Shown in pieces: positions 1 to 8,447 of a DNA stretch of 64,000 nt. The position numbers and the translations under genes are program-made. This DNA comes from Pelagibacterium nitratireducens (GTDB taxonomy: Bacteria; Pseudomonadota; Alphaproteobacteria; Rhizobiales; Devosiaceae). Location of the stretch: NCBI RefSeq assembly GCF_037044555.1, contig NZ_CP146275.1:3204501-3268500 (forward strand). The letters are read 5' to 3'. The first letter of the stretch is position 1. Each line of letters starts with the position of its first letter. The notes under the pieces were generated by a model. It saw only the letters and a list, made by a program, of their open reading frames with translations. It was not told where the DNA came from and searched no databases.

Positions 1-1
1 G

Positions 2-211
2 AGCGTCCTGGCCGAGACCGATTTCGCCGTCGAATTTGGCCGCACCTATCGTCTCGCAGTCGACGTCAAGGAGACCTCCATTGCCGTCAGCGTCGATGGC
101 GAGAAGCTTCTGACAGCAAGCGATGACCGTTTCGCTTACGGGCAGGCCGGCGTCCGGCTGGGCGGTCCAGGCCGGCTTGCGGTCTCCAAGTTTGAAATCG
201 TCGAGCAATAG
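2..211 (+). CDS. C-terminal fragment of a protein with a beta-rich tail (5' end outside window)
   Basis: Reading from base 2 there is an open frame of about 69 codons ending in TAG at 209-211, cut by the window edge. The residues alternate in a beta-strand pattern (YRLAVDVKET, SIAVSVDGEKLL, QAGVRLGG) and end in FEIVEQ. This resembles the terminal strands of a concanavalin-like or DUF1080-like sandwich domain, as in sugar-processing hydrolases. That likeness is from memory and weak. It ends 21 bases before the UgpC-type ATPase, so it is probably in the same operon. No catalytic residue is visible, so the function cannot be named. Confidence 0.6.
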   Translation, partial: SVLAETDFAVEFGRTYRLAVDVKETSIAVSVDGEKLLTASDDRFAYGQAGVRLGGPGRLAVSKFEIVEQ

Positions 212-232
212 AGGCCGACAGGGAGGATTTCG

Positions 233-1297
233 ATGTCCCAGATCACGCTCAGGAATGTCCACAAGCGCTACGGTCAGGTGCCCGTGCTCAACGACATCTC
301 CATCGACATCGCGCAAGGTGAATTTGTCGTTCTGGTTGGCCCATCGGGGTGCGGAAAATCGACATTGCTGCGTATGATCGCCGGGCTCGAAGACATAACG
401 GGCGGCGATGTGGAAATCGGCGGCAAGGTGGTCAACACCATGCCGGCCAAGCAGCGCGACCTCGCCATGGTGTTTCAGTCCTACGCGCTTTATCCGCACA
501 TGAAGGTCGCCGACAATATGAGTTTCGCGCTCAAGCTGGCTGGCCAGCCCAAAGCCGAAATCGAGGAACGGGTGAAGATCGCCGCCGACATTCTGGGCCT
601 CGAAAACCTCCTCGACCGCCTGCCGCGCGAGCTTTCGGGCGGGCAGCGCCAGCGTGTTGCCATGGGCCGCGCCATCGTGCGCAATCCCACCGCCTTCCTG
701 TTCGATGAACCGCTTTCCAATCTCGATGCCAAGCTGCGCGTCAAGATGCGCTCGGAGATCAAGAAACTGCACCAGCGGCTGGGCAAGACGATGATCTATG
801 TCACCCACGACCAGACCGAGGCTATGACGCTGGCCGACCGCATCGTCGTCCTGCACGATGGCAATATCGCCCAACTGGGCACGCCGCTCGAGGTGTATCA
901 GGACCCGGCCAACGCCTTTGTTGCCGGTTTCATTGGATCGCCCGAGATCAATTTGCTCGCCGCCAAAACTCTTGGCTCCGACGCTGCCGAAGTCGAGATG
1001 ACCGACGGCACCCGCATGCCGCTTCCCGGGCCGGTGACACTCGAAAAAGGTACGCCGGTCACATATGGCATTCGGCCGCAGCATTTCACCGTGTCCGATA
1101 CCGGCATCAACGCCGAAATCGTTCTGGTCGAACCCACCGGCGACAGCCAGGAACTCGTCGTGCGCGTTGGGCAGACCGAACTTTCGGTGGTGCTGCACAA
1201 TCGGGCAATCCTTTCGGCCGGGGAGACGATCTTTATCGCACCCGATGCGGGCAAGGCGCTGCTGTTTGACACCAGGTCCGGCGCGAGGCTGCGCTGA
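233..1297 (+). CDS. ugpC: UgpC/MsmK-type sugar ABC transporter ATP-binding protein
   Basis: This is the cytoplasmic ATPase of a carbohydrate (glycerol-3-phosphate or oligosaccharide type) ABC importer, 354 residues, the usual length. Walker A GPSGCGKST is at about residues 36-44, the Q-loop FQSYALYPH at 81-89, the signature LSGGQRQR at 134-141, Walker B FLFDEP at 155-160 and the switch THD at 191-193. The C-terminal third forms the MalK/UgpC-like regulatory TOBE domain. The ATG at 233 follows GGGAGGATTTCG. Permeases and binding protein are not in the window and presumably lie upstream. The stop overlaps the start of the next gene (ATGA), so the CoA-transferase is translationally coupled. The substrate cannot be read from the ATPase alone. 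Confidence 0.93.
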   Translation: MSQITLRNVHKRYGQVPVLNDISIDIAQGEFVVLVGPSGCGKSTLLRMIAGLEDITGGDVEIGGKVVNTMPAKQRDLAMVFQSYALYPHMKVADNMSFALKLAGQPKAEIEERVKIAADILGLENLLDRLPRELSGGQRQRVAMGRAIVRNPTAFLFDEPLSNLDAKLRVKMRSEIKKLHQRLGKTMIYVTHDQTEAMTLADRIVVLHDGNIAQLGTPLEVYQDPANAFVAGFIGSPEINLLAAKTLGSDAAEVEMTDGTRMPLPGPVTLEKGTPVTYGIRPQHFTVSDTGINAEIVLVEPTGDSQELVVRVGQTELSVVLHNRAILSAGETIFIAPDAGKALLFDTRSGARLR

Positions 1298-2499
1298 TGG
1301 TGCGAAGGTTCACCCCCGACGCCGAAGGTCCGCTCAAGGGCGTAAAGGTCATTGACCTCTCACGGCTGGTGGCGGGGAACATGACCTCGCTCCAACTTGG
1401 CGATTTCGGCGCCGAGGTGATCAAGGTCGAACCGCCCGCCGGCGACCCCTTGCGCGCCTGGAAGGACGGCGGCGCATCGTTTTTCTGGAAGGTCTATGGC
1501 CGCAACAAGCGCTCCATAGCCCTCGATCTTCGCCGTCCTGCAGCCATGGCGGCCCTCTGGTCGCTTATCGATGGCGCCGATGTGCTGATCGAGAACTACC
1601 GCCCCGGTACGCTCGAAAAGATGGGGCTTGGCCCCGACGCGCTGCATGCGCGCAATCGCGGGCTGATCGTGTTGCGGGTGTCGGGCTATGGACAGACTGG
1701 GCCCTATGCTCACCTTCCCGGCTTCGGCACGATCGTTGAAGCGATGAGCGGTTACGCCTATCGCACCGGCTTTCCCGACCGCGAACCGGTCCTTCCGCCA
1801 CTCGCGCTGGCCGATATGATCGCCGGCGTTTATGGCGCATCCGCTGTCACCACGGCGTTGCTGGCGCGGGAAAAGGGGCAGGCCAAGGGTCAGGTCATCG
1901 ATCTTTCGCTGCTCGAGCCGATCTTTTCCGTACTCGGCCCGGAAGCCGCTATCTTTGCAAAGACCGGCACCGTCAAGGAGCGCATCGGGTCCGCGTCGAA
2001 CACATCGTGCCCCCGCAACGTCTATATCTGCGCCGACGGCAAATATCTCGCCCTTTCAGGCTCGACACAGGCCGTCGCTGAACGGATTTTCACGATCATC
2101 GGGCGGCCCGAGATGATCGATGACCCAAGGTTTGCGACCAATTCGGACCGCATCAAGCACCGCGATCTCGTCGATGCTGCAATCGGGGGCTGGTTTTCGG
2201 CCCGCACCAGCGAGGATGCCCTGCAGATCATGCGCGACGCCGGGGCAACGGTGGGCCCGATCTATTCCATTGCCGACGCCTACGAGGACAAGCACTTCCG
2301 TGAGCGCGAAGTGTTCGTCGATCTCGAAGACGCCGACTTTGGCGCCCTGCCCATGCACAATGTCCTGCCGCGCCTTTCGGCGACGCCCGGCGGGTTCTAC
2401 CGCCCGGCGCCCGAACTCGGTGCCGATGGCGAGGCCATTCTGGCCGAAATCGGCCTTGCCCCGGACGGCATTGCCGCCGCACTGGACGTTTCGCAATGA
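1297..2499 (+). CDS. CaiB/BaiF family CoA-transferase
   Basis: This is a class III CoA-transferase, moving CoA between carboxylic acids through an aspartyl-CoA thioester in the cytoplasm. It has 400 residues, normal for the family. Visible family blocks are LKGVKVIDLSRLVAGNM near the N-terminus, FGAEVIKVEPPAGDP, NKRSIALDL, ADVLIENYRPGTLEKMGLG, and LALADMIAGVYGA, whose Asp at about residue 173 fits the catalytic position. It overlaps the ATPase upstream and the CitE-like gene downstream by 4 bases each. The CoA-transferase plus lyase pairing suggests activation and cleavage of a dicarboxylic or hydroxy acid such as citramalate or malate. The exact acid is unknown. Confidence 0.9.
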   Translation: MVRRFTPDAEGPLKGVKVIDLSRLVAGNMTSLQLGDFGAEVIKVEPPAGDPLRAWKDGGASFFWKVYGRNKRSIALDLRRPAAMAALWSLIDGADVLIENYRPGTLEKMGLGPDALHARNRGLIVLRVSGYGQTGPYAHLPGFGTIVEAMSGYAYRTGFPDREPVLPPLALADMIAGVYGASAVTTALLAREKGQAKGQVIDLSLLEPIFSVLGPEAAIFAKTGTVKERIGSASNTSCPRNVYICADGKYLALSGSTQAVAERIFTIIGRPEMIDDPRFATNSDRIKHRDLVDAAIGGWFSARTSEDALQIMRDAGATVGPIYSIADAYEDKHFREREVFVDLEDADFGALPMHNVLPRLSATPGGFYRPAPELGADGEAILAEIGLAPDGIAAALDVSQ

Positions 2500-3284
2500 G
2501 ATTACGCTCGCTGCTTTACGTCCCTGCCGACAATGAGCGCTTCATCGCCAAGGCTCATGAACGCGGCGCCGATGCGATCATTCTCGACCTTGAGGATTCC
2601 GTGCGTCCCGAACATCGCGATGCAGCCCGGAAAAGCCTTGGCACCTCCATCCGCTCGGCCGGGCAAGCCGGCGCCAAGGTGTTTGTGCGCATCAATACCG
2701 AAAGCGCGACCGAAGACGCCACCGCAGCAGCAGGCGCCGATGGCCTCTACGTGCCCAAGGCCAGTCGCGCCCGCATCGAGGCACTGGCGACCGATGGTCC
2801 AAACCTTCTGCTCTTTGCCCTGATCGAAGACCCGATGGCGCTTCTCGACGTTGCCGCCATTGCCGCCCACCCCGCGGTCTCCGGCCTTGCAGCCGGCGGC
2901 GAAGACTTTGCGACAGCTCTAGGCGCCGTCCCCGATCCCGACGTGCTGCGCACGCCCAAGCTCCTGATCCACTATGCGGCAAAGGCCCATGGAAAACTCT
3001 CCCTCGGCCTTTTCCGCTCCATCGCCGACTACGCTGACCTGTCCGCCATCGAGCATGCAGCCAAAGAGGCCCGACGGCATGGCTTTGATGGTGCAAGCTG
3101 CGTGCACCCGTCGGCAGTGCCGATCCTCAACGCCGTTTTTGCTCCCACATCCGAGGAGCTCGATTGGGCCCACCGCGTCCTCGCCACTGCGGAAACGAAC
3201 AAAGCCGGAGCCTTCAGGGTCGATGGCCGCATGATCGATGCCCCGATCATCGCCCGCGCCCGCTCGATCCTTTCTCAGACCTGA
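2496..3284 (+). CDS. HpcH/HpaI aldolase, CitE-like acyl-CoA lyase
   Basis: This is a metal-dependent C-C lyase of the citrate lyase beta/malyl-CoA lyase superfamily, 262 residues. The TIM-barrel motifs are RSLLYVPADNERF at the start, IILDLEDSV (Mg-coordinating acidic residues), VFVRIN (CoA-contacting Arg) and LFALIEDP followed by GGEDFATALG. It probably cleaves the CoA ester made by the co-translated CoA-transferase, giving acetyl-CoA or pyruvate plus a second fragment. That role is inferred from pairing, not from diagnostic residues. It starts inside the CoA-transferase stop (ATGA). Confidence 0.87.
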   Translation: MRLRSLLYVPADNERFIAKAHERGADAIILDLEDSVRPEHRDAARKSLGTSIRSAGQAGAKVFVRINTESATEDATAAAGADGLYVPKASRARIEALATDGPNLLLFALIEDPMALLDVAAIAAHPAVSGLAAGGEDFATALGAVPDPDVLRTPKLLIHYAAKAHGKLSLGLFRSIADYADLSAIEHAAKEARRHGFDGASCVHPSAVPILNAVFAPTSEELDWAHRVLATAETNKAGAFRVDGRMIDAPIIARARSILSQT

Positions 3285-3315
3285 ACCACAGCAAACGCGG
3301 AGGAGGCGTTTCATC

Positions 3316-4281
3316 ATGTCCAATCTTGCAAGGGGACTCCTTGTGCCGGTCCTCATCGGCACATTGATGGTGCCGGTCATAGCCCAGGAGATCACCATCG
3401 AGACGATGGCCTCGCCTGCCCTGGCCAATGACGACAATCCTCAAACCGAGGATTTGAGCTATACCCTCTATCTCCCCGCCGGCTATGAAGCTGCGGGCGA
3501 TACACGCTATCCCGTCCTCTATCTGCTGCACGGCAGCGGCGGAGAGGCGGATGCGTGGGAGGACTTCTGGCCCATCCTCGACACCATGATCCTTGAGGGC
3601 ACCGTGCCACCGGTCATCGCCGTCGCACCGGTCACCGGCAACTCCTACTGGGTTGATTCGGCGACCTTCGGCGCCGCTGAAACCGCCGTCATCGACGATC
3701 TGATTCCTCACATCGATCAAACTCTTGCCACCATCCCTGAACGCGATGGCCGGGCGCTTGTTGGCTTTTCCATGGGCGGTTTTGGCGCCGCACGCTATGG
3801 TCTTGCCTACCCCGACCTCTTTGCCGCCGCAACGCTGCTCAGTCCAGCCCTTCAGCAGGCCCAGCCCCCTGCTACTGCCGGCGCCGTCAGCCGTGGCTCG
3901 TTTGGAGACCCTTACGATCCCGCGCGCTGGGATGAGCTGAATTATCCGGCGGTTATCGAGACCTACGCCGCCCAGGATCATCGCGTGCCGTTCTTCATTG
4001 TCGCCGGTGACGATGACTGGAACCACCTCTCGGAAAAGGAAGACCTCCCCGGCGACGCCACCAGATACAACATGGAGGTACAGGCAGTGGCCTTCTATAC
4101 GGCTCTCCACCGCGAAAACATCTTCGATGCCGATTTCGAAAAGTGGGAAGACGTTCCCGCCAGCCCGGCTGAATTGCGCATCGTCGATGGCGGACACGAC
4201 ATGGAGGTCTGGGGGCCTGGTTTTAGCGAGGGCCTCGCCTACATGTTCGCCAACGGTCTGTCTGCACCCACGGAAAACTGA
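3316..4281 (+). CDS. Exported alpha/beta hydrolase, esterase D/Fes-like
   Basis: A 321-residue secreted or periplasmic serine esterase. A signal peptide of about 23 residues ends in MVPVIAQE. The fold markers are YPVLYLLHGSGGEADAW (oxyanion strand), the nucleophile elbow GFSMGGFGAAR, an acidic residue in IVAGDDDWNH and a late histidine in DGGHDMEVW. I chose ATG 3316 because AACGCGGAGGAGGCG lies just before it; the frame is open upstream to 3238 but that would bury the signal peptide. It lies 31 bases after the CitE-like gene, so it is probably in the same operon. The substrate is unknown; feruloyl- or siderophore-ester-type activity is possible. Confidence 0.85.
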   Translation: MSNLARGLLVPVLIGTLMVPVIAQEITIETMASPALANDDNPQTEDLSYTLYLPAGYEAAGDTRYPVLYLLHGSGGEADAWEDFWPILDTMILEGTVPPVIAVAPVTGNSYWVDSATFGAAETAVIDDLIPHIDQTLATIPERDGRALVGFSMGGFGAARYGLAYPDLFAAATLLSPALQQAQPPATAGAVSRGSFGDPYDPARWDELNYPAVIETYAAQDHRVPFFIVAGDDDWNHLSEKEDLPGDATRYNMEVQAVAFYTALHRENIFDADFEKWEDVPASPAELRIVDGGHDMEVWGPGFSEGLAYMFANGLSAPTEN

Positions 4282-4288
4282 ATCCGCT

Positions 4289-4312
4289 CCCCGGAGCTGG
4301 AACGCTCCGGGG
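4289..4312 (+). terminator. Hairpin after the esterase gene
   Basis: Inverted repeat CCCCGGAGC (4289-4297), loop TGGAAC, GCTCCGGGG (4304-4312), perfect 9-bp stem eight bases after the stop. There is no T-run, so termination may be partial and the next gene (start 4342) may be read through. Confidence 0.5.
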
Positions 4313-4341
4313 CCTAAAGCCCCAGTATCTCCCGAGCCCTC

Positions 4342-6327
4342 ATGACCCGCCCTGGCTTTTCCCCTTACGTCCCGCGCCCCATCGACAGGCCCGCTGTTGT
4401 GCCGCTCACCCCTGACGCCGATCTCTCTGTGCTTGACGAGGCCAAGATTTTTGCCGCACCCGACGACCCGGCCGATTGGCCGGCCTGGCGGGCCGCCATC
4501 ACGCGCTGGCGGGACGAGGCCTGGAGCCGGATCGACTATACTCCGCACCGCTACAACACGATGGCCGAGGCCGGACCGCGTATCGTGGAAATGGTCTGGC
4601 TGTGGGACGAACGGCTTTACGACTTTGCCACCGGGCGTTTCACCGTGGATGCCTATATCGACTCCGGCGAGGCCGAATTCGGTGGTTTCGACGCGGTCAT
4701 GCTCTGGAACGCCTATCCCGTTCTCGGCATCGATGCCCGCGACCATTTCGCGTTCTTTGAAGACATTCCCGAGCTGCCCGATGTCGTTGCCGCCTTCCAG
4801 CGGCGTGGCGTCAAGGTCTATTTCACCTATTACCCCTGGGAGACGGGCTCGGGACCCGAAGCGATCGAGAAGGTAACGGCGATCGTTGAGCGATGCGGCT
4901 TTGACGCGGTCTTCCTCGATTCCTCCAAGGAAGCCTCCTCGCGCCTGCGCGCCGCCCTCGATGCCATCGACCCTTCGATTCCCATCGAGTGCGAATCCCG
5001 CGCACCCTTGGCCCAGATCGCCGATCAGACGATGAGTTGGGCGCAGTGGTTTGCCGACTCGAACGTGCCCGGCGTGTTGCGGGCCAAATGGTTCGAGCGC
5101 CGCCACGAATTGCATCACATTCGCCGCTGGAACCGCTCGCATCTCGACGAACTCCATTCCGCCTGGCTCAACGGTACCGGCGTTCTGGTGTGGCCGGTGG
5201 TCTTTGGCGTGTGGGTCGGGTGGAATGACCGGGACCGCGCCATTCTTGCCCATATGCGGCGGCTCTATCTCGAAAACGCCGATCACTTCATCTCGGAGAA
5301 CTGGACGCCGCTTGCGGACCATCCCAGCCAAGACGCAAAAATTTATGCTTCCCGATGGGAAACCAAAACCGGCCGTCTCTGGACCCTCGTCAATCGCGGC
5401 GAAGATTACTCTGGCCCCCTCTTGTCGATCGAACCGGAGCAGAAAGAACAGGGGATCTGGATCGATCTGGTCTCCGGCGAGACACTTGCAGCCGCGCGGC
5501 AGGCGGACGGCCGTATCGCTCTTTGTGGCACCATGCCTGCCGGCGCCATCGCCTGCATCGCCAACCGCGCCGCGCCTCCCGCTGCCGCCGGCCCCGATAT
5601 CGCCTCGGCAGCACACGATTTTCCTGCCCGTGTCGCCGAGCGTGTTCCAGCGCCCTTCGTTATGCACCAGAACGGACCGGCCGGCATGACAGAGCTCGAC
5701 ATCCCCGAGGGCGATTTGACGGTTACGTACCGACTGCGCGAAACAGCGCTTTATGGCGAAGCGCCTTACGTCGAGGAATGGAAACCTCTACCGCCCCGCC
5801 TGCACCAGATCGCGACAATGACTCGCCCGCTCTATGCGCACCGCATTGCCATTGCGCGCGATGAGGTCACCAACGGCCAATTTTTTCAATTTCTGTCCCA
5901 TACCGCCTACCAGCCCGCCCGTCCCGAGCGCTTTCTGGCGCACTGGCACAACGGAGCGCCGCGCCCCGGCACAGAAAGCGAGCCCGTCACCCATATCGAG
6001 CTCGACGACGCCCGCGCCTATGCGGAATGGAAACGATTGCGCCTGCCCACCGAGGACGAATGGCAGATAGCGGCGCAACAGGGCCTGCTCAACCGTGCCG
6101 AACCGCTGGTCTGGAACCTGACCGAAAGCGAGCACCGCGACGGGCGCACGCGCTTTGCCATTCTCAAGGGCGGCTGTGCGCGCCTATCCCAGGTTTCGGA
6201 CTGGTACGTGGAATCCGGCCCGTTGCCGCCGGAGCGCTCGGTAAAACTTCTCGCCGTCGGCGCCGGCCTCGCCCGCTCCCCCATGATCGGCTTCCGTTGC
6301 GCTGTCGATATCGGGAGCGATGGCTAG
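4342..6327 (+). CDS. Fusion of a glycosidase-like barrel with a C-terminal FGE/SUMF1-like domain
   Basis: A 661-residue cytoplasmic protein with no signal peptide. Residues about 60-320 look like a (beta/alpha) barrel: VWLWDERLYDF, GFDAVMLWNAYPVLG, GVKVYFTYYPWETG, GFDAVFLDSSKEASS and LNGTGVLVWPVVFGVWVGWNDRD. The string VFLDSSKE resembles an active-site strand of alpha-galactosidase-type hydrolases (from memory). Residues about 490-655 match a formylglycine-generating-enzyme fold: AIARDEVTNGQFFQFL, RLPTEDEWQIAAQQG and an ending in GFRC. The copper-binding cysteine pair of true FGE is not evident, as only GFRC is present. FGE-like domains without it act in EgtB-like or unknown roles. No sulfatase is nearby. 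The function is unassigned. Confidence 0.75.
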   Translation: MTRPGFSPYVPRPIDRPAVVPLTPDADLSVLDEAKIFAAPDDPADWPAWRAAITRWRDEAWSRIDYTPHRYNTMAEAGPRIVEMVWLWDERLYDFATGRFTVDAYIDSGEAEFGGFDAVMLWNAYPVLGIDARDHFAFFEDIPELPDVVAAFQRRGVKVYFTYYPWETGSGPEAIEKVTAIVERCGFDAVFLDSSKEASSRLRAALDAIDPSIPIECESRAPLAQIADQTMSWAQWFADSNVPGVLRAKWFERRHELHHIRRWNRSHLDELHSAWLNGTGVLVWPVVFGVWVGWNDRDRAILAHMRRLYLENADHFISENWTPLADHPSQDAKIYASRWETKTGRLWTLVNRGEDYSGPLLSIEPEQKEQGIWIDLVSGETLAAARQADGRIALCGTMPAGAIACIANRAAPPAAAGPDIASAAHDFPARVAERVPAPFVMHQNGPAGMTELDIPEGDLTVTYRLRETALYGEAPYVEEWKPLPPRLHQIATMTRPLYAHRIAIARDEVTNGQFFQFLSHTAYQPARPERFLAHWHNGAPRPGTESEPVTHIELDDARAYAEWKRLRLPTEDEWQIAAQQGLLNRAEPLVWNLTESEHRDGRTRFAILKGGCARLSQVSDWYVESGPLPPERSVKLLAVGAGLARSPMIGFRCAVDIGSDG

Positions 6328-6370
6328 CGAACCGACATAACCGTTGCACCCGCAATAGCGTAACAAAGTT

Positions 6371-6418
6371 CTGCACGATCCAATCGCGCCGAGCCACCAA
6401 TCCGCTGTGATCGTGCAG
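6371..6418. promoter_or_regulatory. Inverted pair of CTGCACGATC elements
   Basis: CTGCACGATC (6371-6380) and its exact complement GATCGTGCAG (6409-6418) flank 28 bases in the gap before the RcnR-like gene. These are members of the CTGCACRAA family seen in the island's gaps and could be a dimeric regulator site. Confidence 0.45.
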
Positions 6419-6482
6419 GCCATGCCCAACCAACAAAAAATAAGCTTTCAATCGGAGCCGAGCGCGATCATCAGGAAGCGGC

Positions 6483-6746
6483 ATGTCACACACGCGGCAC
6501 GACAAGAAGCGGTTGCTCAACCGTGTCCGCAGAATTGCCGGGCAGATCGAGGCTGTGGAACGCGCGTTGGAGGAAGAGCGCGAATGCGCCAGCGTGATGC
6601 AACTCGCAGCCTCCGCAAGGGGTGCGCTCGGCGGGCTGATCGCCGAGCTCATGGAAGACCATGTCCGAATGCATATGACCGATGGCGTCAACTCCAAGGA
6701 GGATACGGAGGCCCTTATTGCCGTGATGCGCGCTTACATGCGTTGA
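6483..6746 (+). CDS. rcnR: CsoR/RcnR/FrmR family metal-sensing repressor, RcnR-like
   Basis: An 87-residue all-helical DNA-binding repressor. The residues that define the RcnR nickel/cobalt site are all present: His3, Cys35, His60 and His64. FrmR-type formaldehyde sensors keep Cys35 and His60 but not His3 and His64 (family knowledge), so metal sensing is favoured. Other family marks are RVRRIAGQIEAVERALEE and ARGALGGLIAELMEDHV. It sits directly upstream of the nickel/cobalt ECF importer operon, with a candidate C-tract operator between them (6849-6867). RcnR normally controls efflux genes, so its position before an uptake operon is notable. Confidence 0.88.
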   Translation: MSHTRHDKKRLLNRVRRIAGQIEAVERALEEERECASVMQLAASARGALGGLIAELMEDHVRMHMTDGVNSKEDTEALIAVMRAYMR

Positions 6747-6789
6747 CCTTACCGGGAGCAATTCGGCTCCCCGGTTCCTGAACGAAGCA

Positions 6790-6820
6790 CCGGGCCGACC
6801 CGAAACTCGGTCCGGGTTTT
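6790..6820 (+). terminator. Rho-independent terminator of the rcnR-like gene
   Basis: CCGGGCCGA (6790-6798), loop, TCGGTCCGG (6807-6815; one G-U pair), then GTTTT. A further hairpin, roughly ACCGGGAGC/GCTCCCCGGT, lies at about 6750-6775. Confidence 0.65.
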
Positions 6821-6848
6821 CTGCGTGGGAAACGCGGGCCTGATCCAC

Positions 6849-6867
6849 ATACCCCTCCCCCCTATAT
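6849..6867. promoter_or_regulatory. Candidate RcnR/CsoR-family C-tract operator
   Basis: ATACCCCTCCCCCCTATAT. The opposite strand reads TATA-G6-A-GGGGTAT, resembling the TACT-G6-N-AGTA operators described for RcnR. It lies about 26 bases before a TTGACC -35-like element (6893-6898), ahead of the DUF4198/NikK gene. Confidence 0.5.
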
Positions 6868-6892
6868 TATTGAAATAACTATTGTTTTTCTC

Positions 6893-6920
6893 TTGACCCC
6901 TCACGATAAACTCATACGCT
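6893..6920 (+). promoter_or_regulatory. Possible sigma70 promoter of the nickel/cobalt import operon
   Basis: TTGACC at 6893-6898 and a weak TACGCT at 6915-6920 (16-base spacing), about 75 bases before the NikK start. The AT-rich stretch 6864-6892 precedes it. The -10 is poor, so confidence is modest. Confidence 0.35.
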
Positions 6921-6996
6921 CAGTTCAAGTTTTCGCTCAATTAGGCGCTGCGAGATCGGTGCCCGGAAACCAAGGTAAACGTTCGGGGAAAATCTA

Positions 6997-7812
6997 ATGG
7001 GGCAAAAGACAATCATGCCAGCAGGGCTTGCCGCAATGCTTGTTACAGGAGTAGCCGCTTTTTCGGCCACACCGGTCAATGCGCATTTCCTTTCCATATT
7101 TGCGCCGCTCGCGGTCATGGATGGTCCGACCGAAACCCATGTGGATGTCTTGTTCTGGCACCCTCTGGGGGGTGCCCATGTGATGGACATGGGCGGGGCG
7201 CCCGAGGAATTTTTTGTCACTCACAGGGGAGAACGCACCGACCTGAGCCATCGTCTGGCCGAGATCGCATTCACAAGCGCGGCCAATACGGGCCAGGCCT
7301 ATTCGGTGCCGATGACTTTCCGCACATCCGGAGACTATATCATCACCGCCGTGCCACAGCCCTATTATGAAGAGACCGAAGACATCTTCATTCAGCAGAT
7401 CACCAAAGCCTATTTCAACCGCGGGCAATTGCCCACCGACTGGTCGGAACCTCTTGGCCTCAAGGCCGAGATCCTGCCCCTCAGCCGGCCTTACAATGCG
7501 CTTGTCGGCTCGACGTTTACCGGTCGTGTCTTGTCGGAGGGTGAGCCGGTCGCGGGAGCGGAAATAGAGGTCGAGTATATCGCGGCAGAACCCGATGTCA
7601 CCACCCACACATCGGGCGCACCCACGGTCAGCGAAGCAGCGGGCGGCACGATCACGCTGATGAGTGATGCCAATGGCTATTTCACATTCGGCATCCCCAC
7701 GGCCGGATGGTGGGGGTTTGCCGCACTTGGCGTCGGGCCCGACGTTGAATTTGAAGGCAGGGAACTCTCCCAGGATGCGGTGATCTGGGTCACCGCGCAT
7801 GATCTTGAATGA
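6997..7812 (+). CDS. nikK: DUF4198 exported protein, NikK-type accessory of the nickel/cobalt ECF importer
   Basis: A 271-residue periplasmic protein. The signal peptide ends ATPVNA at residue 29, so the mature protein would begin with His30 (HFLSIFAP). DUF4198 marks are the early HVDVLFWHPLGGAHVMDMG, EDIFIQQITKAYFNR, PLSRPYNALVGSTFTGRVLSEGEPVAGAEIEVEY and a final DANGYFTFGIPTAGWWGFAAL, in which a carboxypeptidase-regulatory-like sandwich repeats. Family knowledge places DUF4198 proteins with NikM/CbiM importers. It heads the operon and probably collects Ni2+ or Co2+ in the periplasm. A second DUF4198 protein at 30814-31602 is clearly related. Confidence 0.82.
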   Translation: MGQKTIMPAGLAAMLVTGVAAFSATPVNAHFLSIFAPLAVMDGPTETHVDVLFWHPLGGAHVMDMGGAPEEFFVTHRGERTDLSHRLAEIAFTSAANTGQAYSVPMTFRTSGDYIITAVPQPYYEETEDIFIQQITKAYFNRGQLPTDWSEPLGLKAEILPLSRPYNALVGSTFTGRVLSEGEPVAGAEIEVEYIAAEPDVTTHTSGAPTVSEAAGGTITLMSDANGYFTFGIPTAGWWGFAALGVGPDVEFEGRELSQDAVIWVTAHDLE

Positions 7813-7859
7813 TTGCGGCAACACCCGGCACAAAGTCCGCCAGGACGGAACTGATAACG

Positions 7860-8432
7860 ATGATGATCATGATGAAACATCTTGTGCGTAGGCTGTGGCC
7901 GACCCTTTTTACCCTCGTGGTGATGACCGGACCTGCTCTTGCCCACAACCTGATCCTCGAAGCCTACCCCTTTGGCGAAACCATAGCTGGCGAGGCTTTT
8001 TTTTCCGATGGCGTCATGGTCGGAGAAAGCGTTGTGGAGATTATCGGCCCCGACGGAGAACGGATCGGTGAGGTACTGACTGACCCTCACGGCAGTTTCA
8101 GCTACACGCCTACCGAGAGCCTCGACCTGACGTTCCGGCTCGACGCAGGAGCCGGTCATGTCGCTGAAGCAGCGGTTGCCGCTAAAACCCTCGACGTCCA
8201 GCACCCCCCGACGAGCGGGCAAACCGTTGTAGCTCCGGTCCGGCTTAGCGCCGGTGTGGAAGCAGAGATTGCGGCCGTCATTCGTGAACAACTGCGGCCC
8301 ATGCGTCAGGATCTGGCACTCTATTCCGCCCATTCGAGCTATCCCGTCGTCCTGGGCGGGATCGGTTATATCGTTGGCCTCGCAGGCCTGGGATTTGTTG
8401 TCATGGCAAGGCGGCGCAAGCTGAACGCGTAA
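7860..8432 (+). CDS. nikL: NikL-like exported, C-terminally anchored protein (copy 1)
   Basis: A 190-residue protein with a signal peptide ending GPALA and a mature N-terminus HNLILEAYPFG. It then has a small beta domain (AFFSDGVMVGESVVEI...GSFSYTP...LTFRLDAGAGHVAEA) and one C-terminal transmembrane helix with a basic tail (VMARRRKLNA). This is the layout of NikL-type subunits of nickel ECF importers. ATG 7860 is preferred because CAGGACGGAA ends nine bases before it. It shares long identical strings with the gene at 9073-9660, so the two arose by duplication and flank NikM. Confidence 0.78.
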   Translation: MMIMMKHLVRRLWPTLFTLVVMTGPALAHNLILEAYPFGETIAGEAFFSDGVMVGESVVEIIGPDGERIGEVLTDPHGSFSYTPTESLDLTFRLDAGAGHVAEAAVAAKTLDVQHPPTSGQTVVAPVRLSAGVEAEIAAVIREQLRPMRQDLALYSAHSSYPVVLGGIGYIVGLAGLGFVVMARRRKLNA

Positions 8433-8447
8433 GGGAGGACCTCACAG

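Noticed and set aside
3247..5667. Open frame of 806 codons on the minus strand
   Set aside because: It lies opposite the esterase and the FGE-fusion genes, which have ribosome sites and recognisable domains. The antisense frame has no family similarity. High-GC codon bias produces such frames.
6483..6746. FrmR formaldehyde sensor
   Set aside because: FrmR shares Cys35 and His60, but here His3 and His64 are also present, the RcnR set; no formaldehyde dehydrogenase is nearby.
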